Made by a program: the position numbers and the translations under genes. From Helicoverpa zea (lineage: Eukaryota; Arthropoda; Insecta; Lepidoptera; Noctuidae): 64,000 nt of DNA. Shown piece by piece: positions 28,101-40,100 of the stretch (the first letter of the stretch is position 1; every line of letters starts with the position of its first letter). The notes below the pieces were generated by a model, which ran no database searches, had not been told where the DNA came from, and saw only the letters and a list, made by a program, of their open reading frames with translations. Location: assembly GCF_022581195.2 (NCBI RefSeq), contig NC_061462.1, positions 5,580,001 to 5,644,000 of the forward strand, given 5' to 3'.

Positions 28101-31100
28101 AGTGTTTTAATTATCGTCTTAACTCGGTGCCAGCGAGCAAAGTAGTATGAAGTTTACGAATTAACTGAAATATCCGCTTCAACCCTACACAGTTGACTTT
28201 CAAAATATTTTATACAATTTTTAATTTTGCATAGTAATTTGACGCAGGAGTTTGAAACTATTAAGTGGCCACTTGTCCGCCGGGCGACTGTTTGTATGAT
28301 TTCGTTTGTTTGCTTTACTCGTGTATATTGGAAATATGAACAGTCAATTATGATAAATATTTGGTAATTTTACCGATATTTTACTTAATTAATATGGCAA
28401 TACATAAGCTGAATATAACGTATGCTTGTTATTCCGGAGAGGTACTGCTCCCTGTTTGTATGCAGTAAGACGAAACATGGTCATACTAGCTAAAGACTTC
28501 CCTCACACTCACAACGACACACTCGTAGATTTCAACAACAGCATTAGCGTTGATCTAAACAAAGCAATAAAACCTTATAATCTAAAACCTACCCCACAAT
28601 TACGTGAGCATTACGTGTTAAATCTGATACTGGCTCATTTAGACAAATAACGCACTGGCAATGGAAGCAACACAGCTGCGTTTGCCAACGTGACCGCGGC
28701 CAGCCTGTTATTAGTTAATCCGACAAGCCTACGGCACTTAACCATGCTTAGTATTAGCTTCAATCGACCTTGTGGCTGCACCTTATCAGTTGCAACGTGA
28801 TAAGCAGATTCAATTTGCCGTAAATACATTTACGTAGATAATGGATTTCTAACAAGATTGATGATATTTGATTTCATATAAAAAAAATATTTAATTAAGA
28901 ACAGATATGAAATGTAGATACACTAGAACCAAGTGTAATGGGCTTCAATAGTCTGTATGAGTACAAGCTGGGTACATACAAACTTTAGCGTAACCTACAG
29001 CTGCTTGTGTTGCACATCAAATTATAACAGAAAATATACTTATAGGGGAAACTGTCTAACACTGCAACCACTCTAAATCACTGTGGTCTTCGGTACCACG
29101 AGCCCTGTATTTAACGTATAAACTCAATTTGTTACCACTATAAAACCGTAACCACTACAAATGTACATCAGATCGATGTTAATCAGACCTCTATCCGCCT
29201 CATTGGCTACAAAGGGACGCCATGCCGAAAACCACCAATAAAGCTACACATAACAAATAACATTATCTTTCTGTTACAACTTATATCAAAACATATTTTC
29301 GCAAATCCTATCGAATTCCTACCTACATAAAGGTCGGAAGGGTTGAAAGATTCACGCTGAATTTGCGACTAAAATAGCTGAGTCAAACCAAAGCCCTGTC
29401 AAGCCCAAATTGGATGAATCACGTGACATTACGAATGTATCGTACACATTTATTTGATAAAAGCGTACGGCGAACGTGTCAGGAATGTAATAATGTGGGT
29501 ATAATAGCTGCGCCAATCATGGCGATGTGTTTAATATATGCTAGTACTAGGAATGTCATCGTATTAACATGATGTTACAACGTTTAATCATGTCGCCTTA
29601 GGACTTCGTAAATTAGTTCCTTATTCTGTGTATATCGGATTTGGAGCGAGGTTTACTGAATGTAATCTCAGAAGTTTGGTGCTCGCGTCTGCGAATCGTT
29701 AAATTGAGCGGATTCCTTCGAGCAACTGTATCGTATATTGTTTTGCTATTGATATGTACGCGTTAGTTGGTTACGCTTGGCTGATTCAACGACGTTTTAT
29801 TGCGACTGTCTAATAAGAGTACTAAACATTTCTAGATAACGCAATAATAATAGAATTACGCTTACATAGAACCGCAATAAAACTTCAAAAAGACGTTAAG
29901 TGGAAAGTATTCACTTTATTCTACAGAAACGACCTCATATCCGTAGTTAAATTTATAAGGCACGTATAATGTAATAGGATGCGTCGTGAGCGTTATGAAA
30001 ACGCTTATAAATCGGTTATGGGGTTCCATATACAGTTTCATTTCATAGAACGCGTTAACTTAGTAAATAAACTGTTATTTTTTCCGCAGTGTACGCGCCG
30101 ACTACAATGCGAACATAAGCCTAATGGATTTAGCGTGTAAGTTGCATTTAGGGGACTTAGTTCATGCAAAATAATCGCACTAGCGCCCCACAAACACGTT
30201 ATCGTGCAACGGACTTAAATAAACTTCTATTTTTTTCTTCATTTTATTTCCTTTATGAAAGCAAATGAACTGTTGGATGTCTTAATTAACTTCGTAGTAT
30301 ACACGAAACTCGCCTTAACTTGATTCAACAAGTAGCTGTGGGCATAACGAACTAAATTAATTTGATTACGCGGTAGATCAACGCAAACCAACACAATCAT
30401 TGTATACATGATGATCATGAGTTAAAGTTTTAATGATAATGTTTTGCAGCGGAGTTTTGTCAGTTGAGACGTTTCCTTTCTGTTTTATGAAGGCAGACAT
30501 TAACCCCATTACAAGACAGTTTTTAGTTTTAGTTTGAGCAAGTTGCCGAGTAATGCAAGTAACTATCGGTTACGGTTGCATGCGACCGCAGCGCCTTGCC
30601 TCCCCGGTTATTATGTAAATGAAAGAAAAAGCCCCTGCCCAATCGGCCGAATCAACGAATGCGCTTCCAAAGTGTTCATTAACATAATTTATTCGCGCCT
30701 GTCAGTGCCGGTCTTAAATTTGTGGAAGGTTATTTTTCAACGTGGAAAAATTGTGTAAAGCGGTCACGTATTTTTTAGCGTCAAGGGATCCGTACGGTGT
30801 AGTTTAATAATGTCATAACCAGGGCCGAGTGAGAGCCCCCGATAACATCGAAGATACATCGCGGCCCGCTCAGATTTCCAACAATCATTTATTTTATGCG
30901 TAAGGTCTGGTTACCGGGGCGGATGTTTTATACATGCACGTCAAAAGAATACTCAACTTCTACTTGAAAATTTCATAAAATAAAATACTTTTAAAGTTTC
31001 AAGTCAAAGCTCCGTGAAGAGACTAATGCAATAATTCACAGGATTACAGGATCCTTAAGTATTAATAGTCTGTCCCTGGTTCAGCCGAACGGTTATTCGG

Positions 31101-34100
31101 GAAACGCTTTAAGTTGTCACTTTAATCTCTTTTGGCTTCGAGCACTACTATTGCATCTGGCGGGGATACGTTTAGATTTCTATCCGCCTTTTACTGTACT
31201 TAGATGGATAGAAAAGGTTACTTCAAAATCCTTTTTGTACATAAAGGTACTTTTGAGAAAAGTGCTTTTAATATCTATTAAAGAGAAAGTAATAGGATAA
31301 TAACACGCAACCAGTTTTATTGAAAAATGGGTATCCATATTGAAAGTGAAACTTAATGCATCAGATTTCTGTTCAAATCAAAACGAGGGAGACTTCAGAA
31401 GTTGAGAAGGGAGAAGATTTCTCAGCACCTATTAAAATATCTCAATAGTCAACTAATCTTCAGACATACAAATAAAAGTCTTAAGGTAATTAAAAAGTCC
31501 TTCTCGACTTGTAGTCATGCGATGGTGTTTATCTTACAATTAATGCTCATTCCCCAGTTGTCATTTATTTAACTTATCTAAAAAAAAAATCGGTAAAAAA
31601 ACTTTTAAGTTAAACGGTTTTATCTTATGTGCACTGAAAACTAGAAAATAAAAAAATAGTTACTTACCTGTCAACCTACGTAGGTGGTCCCGGTCATATT
31701 AAACTAAAATAAAAACGTGGGGCCCATTAACTATTGCTGTAGTACTTTCTTCTAGAGGTATAATAGGTGTGGATTGCATCGACTTACTATAATCGTAACT
31801 GGAGATTTTGACAATCAATAATCAGCCGTAGCAGCTTCACCGGCGAACGCCGAGCTCATGATCTACCAAAGTATAAAGATATGCTTTGCCATAGGTAGGA
31901 TTTCACAGGGGCCCCACGTTTTTATTTTAGTTTAATATGACCGGGACCACCTACGTAGGTTGACAGGTAAGTAACTATTTTTTTATTTTCTAGTTTTCAG
32001 TGCACATAAGATAAAACCGTTTAACTTAAAAGTTTTTTTACCGATTTTTTATTTTCTAGTTTTTAGTATTTAATGAAAATGCGTACCGAATATTCCTCAT
32101 TCTATCTAATTCATTTAGTGTATCATTATTACACGGTCTCTTACCTGACAATTTATTACAATCTAATTCCTCAATACATAGCCCTTCCAGATACTTTTTT
32201 TTTAACAACCCCAAAAATCATCACATGACCTCTCCTGCTGTGGGTCAGCAGCGGTGAGGGAGTGTCAGACTCTTGACTAGAAACCGTTTTGTTCCGTCGT
32301 AGGCCTTTTATGTACCAGGGCCGCGGTAACTCTTTCGAACAATCTCGCAGCCCAGGCAGGCCTTGGCCCTGTTGGGCCCCGCTGGAGTTACTGACAGTTT
32401 TCTACTTGTGAAGCCCTTTTATTTGATACCCGTATTGGTGGGATTGATAAAAAATTGTTATCAGCCATTTGGTAGCGGCGGCCATCTTAGATTTCAATTT
32501 TGCATAGTAAATTGTATTCTACTTGTTGAGACCTTTCATTTGATACCCATGTTGATGGGATTGATAAAACCTACGTTATCCGCCATTTTATAGCGGCCGC
32601 CATCTTGGATTTAATTTTTTATAGTATATTGTATTCTGTTTGTTGAGCCCTTTCATTTGATACCCATATTGATGGGATTGATAAAACCTACGTTATCCGC
32701 CATCTTAGATTTCAATTTTGCATAGTAAATTGTATTCTACTTGTTGAGACCTTTCATTTGATACCCATGTTGATGGGATTTATAAAACTTAAGTTATCCG
32801 CCATTTTGTAGAGGCCGCCATCTTGGATTTTAATTTTATATAGTACATTGTATTCTACTGGTTGAGAACTTTCATTTGATACCCATATTGATGGGATTGA
32901 TAAAACCTACGTTATCCGCCATTTTGTAGCGGCCGCCATCTTGGATTTCATTTTTTATAGTAAATTGTATTCTACTTGTTGAGTCCTTTCATTTGATACC
33001 CATGTTGATGGGATTTATAAAACCTAAGTTATCCGCCATTTTGTAGAGGCCGCCATCTTGGATTTTAATTTTATATAGTACATTGTATTCTACTGGTTGA
33101 GAACTTTCATTTGATACCCATATTGATGGGATTGATAAAACCTACGTTATCCGCCATTTTGTAGCGGCCGCCATCTTGGATTTCAATTTTTTATAGTATA
33201 TTGTATTCTGCTTGTTGAGCCCTTTCATTTGATACCCATATTGATGGGATTGATAAAATCTACGTTATCCGCCATTTTGTGCCGGCGGCCATATTGGATT
33301 TACAATGTTATTGATATTACTATATTGTATTGTCATCGGAATTAAAGGTGTATACAAAATTTCAGATTAATCGGTTGACAGGAAGAGGGTGAAATTTGAA
33401 TTACTAAATTTGACCCAAGAATGAATAAATAAAACAAACGGGGTAAGCTAAATAAAACCGTTTAATAATAAAACCGTTTAAAAACATAGCAGCTTTAAAC
33501 ACTTTTAAGACCGAAAATCGGCACTCTGCCAAAAACGGTTTACTGTCACCAAAATATTTATCAATGTAGTTTAGAATTATCCTCTATATGATCATTTTAG
33601 TTGATTTTATAACCGTTAAACTTTTTTTTTCAGTCGGTGTAATTTTTTAAAAAAAGGTCTGATTAACAAATCCGAGGACAGGGCAAAATTCCAGACAAGA
33701 ATTATATTCATTTAACTTTCTGAATACCTGACCAACTGTACCCAGCTAAATAAGAATATGTTTCTGAAAACTGTACCTACCCAAATTTGCGCAAAACCAC
33801 ACCGAAAACATTTTGCTACGGCACAAACTATGTAGGTACATACCTTGTTTCCATAATGAGTTAAACAATGTAGCAAGAATTATCTACCTTTGTGTCAAAG
33901 GTATTCTTGATCCCCTATTCTATGAACCGGCCCGATTATTATGCGTACGGCCTGTCATCCACTTATTAGAGAACCTCATACGTCAAAAAATTCAAATAAT
34001 ATTAAAAATTGTTATTTTTTTATATCTACATATCCAGTTTTAATGTTTCCTTTTTTATTTATATATAGTGTAAGTCTATAGAGGTGAAGAAATACCAGGA

Positions 34101-37100
34101 AAAATAATAAATAAAACCATATAATATTGTAATTTTTATGTGCATATTATGTAATTCTACACAATTAAAATTGTTATTGAATAGATAAATGACTGAAATG
34201 AATGAATATTTGTTTGCAGATTCAATTCTCTTTGTTTATTTGTGCTAGTTACTATTTCACTACACGCTCTTGAAGCTAATTAGAATTTAACATGTTCTAA
34301 AGTTTTCGACGATACGTATACTACACTAACGCAGAATAAGCTAATTATTGGACTAGGTACGATATTATTTTAGTTTGTTATTAAATTAATCAAGTTTTAC
34401 CGAGTACCGAGATCCGTTGTTGATATGGAGAGTATACTCCAACGAAATGGACCGGCGACCTAGTTCAGTTTGCTGGAATCTACTAAATATGAGCAGTCCG
34501 GGATAGTTTGTCCTTTGTGGTTTAACTAGAACTCTGTACCAAGCAATAAATACCTATATCATTTAAAATAAACAGACGCCTAATCGGCAAAAGTCGTGAT
34601 GGCCTAGTGGGTAAAGGACCAACCTCTCAAGTATGAGGGCGCGGGTTCGATCCCAGGTCAGGCAAGTACCAATGTAACTTTTCTAAGATTGTATGTTCTT
34701 TCTAAGTATATCTTAGACACCATTGACTGTGTTTCGGATGGCACGTTAAACTGTAGGTCCCGGCTGTCATTGAACAAGTCTGACACCAGTCTAACCAAGG
34801 GGTATCGGGTTACCCCGGTAACTAGGTTGAGGAGGTCAGATAGGCAGTCGCTTCTTGTAAAGCACTGGTACTCAGCTGAATCCGGTTAGATTGGAAGCCG
34901 ACCCCAACATGATTGGGAAAAAGGCTCGGAGGATGATGATGGATGAGACGCCTAATCGGCAAAGTCAGGAAATCAGCAATAACTATTTATCACTTTATAA
35001 GTGCATAAAGTGAGTGATAAAAGTCGTGGTGGCCTAGTGGGTAAAGGACCAATCTCTCAAGTATGAGGGCGCGGGTTCGATCCCAGATCAGGCAAGTACC
35101 AATGCAACTTTTCTAAGTCTGTATGTACTTTCTAAGTATATCTTAGACACCATTGGCTGTGTTTCGGATGGCACGTTAAACTGTAGGTCCCGGCTGTCAT
35201 TGAACATCCTTGGCAGTCGTTACGGGTAGTCAGAAGCCAGTAAGTCTGACACCAGTCTAACCAAGGGGTATCGGGTTGCCCGGGTAACTGGGTTGAGGAG
35301 GTCAGATAGGCAGTCGCTTCTTGTAAAGCACTGGTACTCAGCTGAATCCGGTTAGACTGGAAGCCGACCCCAACATGATTGGGAAAAAGGCTCGGAGGAT
35401 GAAGTGCATAAAGTGAGTAATTGAAGAACAAAATATGCCGAAATATAAACAAAAACATACAATCATAGCTTCGAATATTTCTTCTTCTTTGACTTGAACT
35501 TCTATAGAGGTAATTAAAGTATTTGTAACACATAATTCAGTTATCTTCTGCTCACAGGTAAAAGCCACTACATACGGAAGCCGAGTTATCTTGTAAAACA
35601 ATTTATTAATCCAAGAATCTACCTCTACATACACACGATCTCATCCGTGATAAGTACGCGCCCATTCAATTTTCATTTCTGGTCAAGGGTAAAATGTTCA
35701 TAGACATTTCATGCTAATATCATAGGAGGGTAAACGCTATCGGATATCTTCGGCCGTAATACTTAAGTGTTTTTATGAAACCTGACGATATTTGATATGG
35801 GGGGACGAAAAATAAAAATTAGCAATAAAACGGGATGAGAATAAAAATTACCTTTTTTGCGTCTCTTTTGCTTTGGTTTCTTCTTCTAGGTAAAGAGACC
35901 ACGATAGACTTAGGTGATATAAAATCAACCAAAGTTTTATCGATAGGCTATTTATACCATAAAATCATTTATTTCACATTAAGTAAGATTGGATCCGTTA
36001 ATAGGATATCGAGCAATGAACAAGTGTTTATGAATTCTGAAACGTTGTAGTTGTTAATTAATTAAAATAATCAGTCGCGTTTCCCGCAAACCTTATTTTG
36101 TGCCATAAAATAATAAAACTTAAAAAAATGTTTTGGTTTATCATCGATTTCACAATAAAAAAAAAACTCTTTATAATTACGAACAAAGTTAATTGAAAAT
36201 ATTGCATAAAAAGGTATGACTTTGCTAAATATCAGACAGCCAAAGATAACATTCAAATTGTACCTATTACTAAGTTCTTAATTATTTCAATATTACCACC
36301 ACATTAATTTCAGCCTTCGTGAATAAAATCTTGCAGACATCTTAATTACTCGTACCGAAAATTACTCGCGTTAACGTCTTACAAATAAATCTGTCCAATC
36401 TACGCGATTAACTATCATAGCGGCTCTCTTAATAATTATTATAATCGGGGTACGAAGTATAAGATGGAATATAGAAATATAAGTTTTTATCTTTGCACCA
36501 GCAATAATGTTATGTGTATTTGATTTTATATATCTCAGTAATGACCAGGAATTCATGTAATAGAGACTGTCTTATCCCATCATGTTTTGTTTTAACCAAA
36601 TAAATAATTACGCTGACGTCATTATTCAATTTATGGCTTCCAGTATACCTAACACGTGACTGTCGATCTAATCAACACAACTTAGTTGCTAGGCAACGCT
36701 GACATACCCCCTGGTGAGACTGGTTAACGAGGTTAATAAGACTTTTTTTTGCCAAGCTCGCTGTGAGAGTAAAAATATACATACGTCAAGTTACTTCGTA
36801 TATCCCTATGATCCTTCCTATAATTTAAAAAATCAACCAACATGGTTTGACATATATTAATCGTACATGACCTAAAATAATGACGATTTATTTGATGAAA
36901 TAGGTTTGTATGCTAGCATTTAAATCGTAATAAATGTTAAAGTTTTTACAAAACAATAAATAGCATTAATGAATATTTGTAAGCAAGGTACAGTGACGTT
37001 ATTGTGCTTTATTTGATGTCCAACAAAACGTTTTAATTACTTTTTTGTTGGGACTTTTCTAATGAAGTGGCAGTTATAATGGAGGATTCTGTCACTTTAT

Positions 37101-40100
37101 TGGACTCATGATTATTGGAGTATCTGGGATTTCTTACCTTACACTTGAGAGCAGTAAAATTGAGTAACGATAAAATGCACTGTTTTACTTCCAGAAAAAT
37201 ATTCAGGGTATTTATTTTGTACATTTATATTAAACATGTTTGTTTGTTTTACCGTAAATACAAAACGACCGAATTGCTTCAAATATTCAAAAGTCTGAAA
37301 GGATTTTTAACTGTGTCTAGAATAGAAATTGAAATAAAAATAGACGTTTTGCATTATCTTGCTGTCTGATTTTTATGAAAATTACAGGATTGAGTTAATA
37401 TAACATTTTTATTTCGGTCACGTTCGGAATTTTATAGTCGACAGAGGCGGCCTCCTTTTTCGGATTAAAACGTCACTTGCAGATGAATTTCAACGAGACG
37501 GACATAATGCTACAAAGTTTTTAAAAATCTAGATTAAAAGTTGTAGCTAGGAAATAGAAAAATATGCCATTGAATATTTCCCGTAATTGAAATTACATTG
37601 AATGTACACTGTATTACTATGTACTATATTATTATATTGTCTTCTCTAAATATCATAATATTTTTAATACTTTAAGGAAAATATTCATTATTTAGTTTGT
37701 ACCAACTCATACAACAAAACTTAAGAATACATTGCATGAATTAATTGATATACAAATTGTAAAATACAATTTTATTAGTCCTTGGGTTATCAAATAACTG
37801 TTTGCTTGCTCCGCCGTAGCAGAAACGCAATCTCGTAGCATACGTAGCCGGCTACGAACACAACAACAATATTCGTACTAAACAATTTGGATTTTAGCTG
37901 GTTAATATAGAATTTAGTATAGTATTAGTATAATATTATAGGATTATAGCTGGTTTTCATTACTTGAGAAGCAAAAAAACTAAAATTTTATACCTACATA
38001 CTAATACTTTAACGTTATCAGCAACCGCTATCAAAACGTTTATGTAAATAAATTAATCTAATCGTTTTACTTACAAATTATGGGACAGTTATGAACAAAA
38101 GACGATTAAAATGGATTGCAATAAAACTAGTACTTGAATTCAATGAAAACAACTTCAATTGCAATAACACTTAAGATATCAATGCCATCGAAAATATTAC
38201 GATATAAAACCATTTCGTATTTTAAAATAATAATGGTAACAGCTTTCAATAAATATTTCAGTTTAAACTTCAGGGATTTATTCAATCATTCTGTTTGGTT
38301 ATTACTGATTCAATTTAAGATATGAATCAGAACTGATTTTATACGTTACTGTGCTATACATACCTACTTTATTTTGAACGCATCGTGTGAACACGGCTTA
38401 CCTTTATTCACCAACAACAAACAACTGGCTTCCGCCAGCGGTCTCGCTCGCATCCCGTGGCAACTCTTCCGCGCACCTGGATAAAAATGTTTCTCTTAAC
38501 TTTCGCGAGAAATAGGCTATATACCACGACAATTGTTCTCAGATCAATAGATCAGCACTTCTCGCGATAAGCGCATACGATCAAATAAACTAATTTGATC
38601 AAACAAACTGCGATTTTGTGAGATCTCACACTGTCGTCGCAAATGGACGAATATATAATATATATAAAGTCGGGACACCTTTTCACACACCGTCGGCTAG
38701 CCCCATGGTAAGTTATTAATTAACTTGTGTTATGGGTGCTAACACAACTGATAAACTACACATAGCTACACATACACATATAAATATTAATAAATACATA
38801 TTGGAACATCCAAACCACGGCCAACAAGCATGCTCATCACACAAATGTCGACCGAACCGGGAATCGAACCCGGGACCTCAAGTAGGCAGTCCGGCATGGT
38901 GACCATTGCGCCATCGAGGTCGAATTGTTCAGCTTCATAATTTAAGTAGTATCCATAGATTACTAGGGTGAAATTTTAATATAAAATATTTATGTCTTGA
39001 GATCTGCAGCGTTGTTAAGATACGATAATAGAATGCAATGACTATAAAACTAACCAAATGACAATATACGAAATATTCTGCTCCTACAATAATAGTCCTT
39101 TAAAACATTCTAGCGAAAACTGCAAACAAACAAAGGCAAACAAAACAAAGCACTGTGAGTCAGGAATCTATGCGAAACATGTGACTGCGACAAGCCGAGT
39201 TATACGAATATTAGTGTCCAATTCTACACAACAGAATTTCATAGATGACACTCGTGGTATAAAATAGAGCCCGAATACTGGCGAAAATTACCGAATATCA
39301 TCGCATATTCGAACCCAACGTACTATAATTATGTTGGTACATATTTTTCAAGCTCCTAATGATGATGTGTGCCTAATGAATGGCCGGTCGTCATTAATAC
39401 CGTGGTGCGCGCTAATGTCCGGTTTCACGCATCGACTGCGACTAATTCAACCCCCTCCCTTCACCCCCCTCGTGTCACGTCCGACATAACGCACAGTTCG
39501 TTACTGTCCGCTTTTACTGTACAATCTCTTAATTACACTGACTTGTCGGTCTACCGCGAATAGCAAAATTGTTTCTGAAACAGTTTAGCTAACGTTCTCA
39601 ATGAAAACAAAATGTTGTGCAGTTGAATTTCAACTAACGCTCGTGTGTAAGAGCCGTTATATTAAGCCATTCGAAGTTAATCGGTCTGTTCATTAAAACT
39701 GCACTGTTTATTTATTATTCGTTTTGTGAAATTTTGCTTTAAAAGAATAGCTTTTCTGTGAAATGCTCTTCACTGTTCAAATATTAATTATTATTTAGTT
39801 TGTTTTATGGTATTGAAATGCAGCTTGTTGGTATATTAATACCTCCAATTAACTGTATGTTTTATAGATCCGTAGTGTGGAGTTGATATTAGCAGGCGAT
39901 GCTTGCCTGCAAATAAGGTCAGGTGGGCTCGCACGTTGTAGTTCCCGCAGTAAACAGAGGTTTAATAAATCATCGGCAAACATCGCTAAAAGGAACTGAA
40001 GCACAATACCTCGGCTCCGACTTGTAATTCCCCCCTCCCCTCCCCCCTGCGTCCATATTTTACAGCTCTTTTACCCGTTCATTTTTAAAATACGATGTTC

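Larger units (their letters stand above)
24078..31583 (+). other. Intron 4, middle part (no recognised gene)
   Basis: AT-rich non-coding DNA. It contains a minus-strand RTE tail (24445-24520) and one member of the three-copy block family (30675-30840). GC-richer patches at about 26560-26770 and 30560-30660 have no recognised product. Remaining open frames are short and unremarkable. Confidence 0.65.
35419..38697 (+). other. Intron 4, downstream of the SINE pair
   Basis: AT-rich, no recognised gene. It contains an X-box-like palindrome at 36685-36697 and a degenerate repeat at 38423-38520. A GC-richer patch at about 37797-37860 is not recognised. Confidence 0.6.

Noticed and set aside
32363..32593. 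76-codon open frame overlapping the tandem array
   Set aside because: It simply follows the repeat units, whose repeated peptide pattern reflects the DNA repeat and not a protein.
32399..33340. Repeat array that might be read as a CRISPR array
   Set aside because: Units are contiguous near-identical 118-bp repeats with no unique spacers, in eukaryotic DNA with introns. It is satellite-like.
34592..34665. Possible tRNA genes at the two B-box sequences (also 35020-35095 and 38860-38923)
   Set aside because: A and B boxes are present but are fused to long shared bodies with target-site duplications, so these are SINE heads, not tRNA genes.
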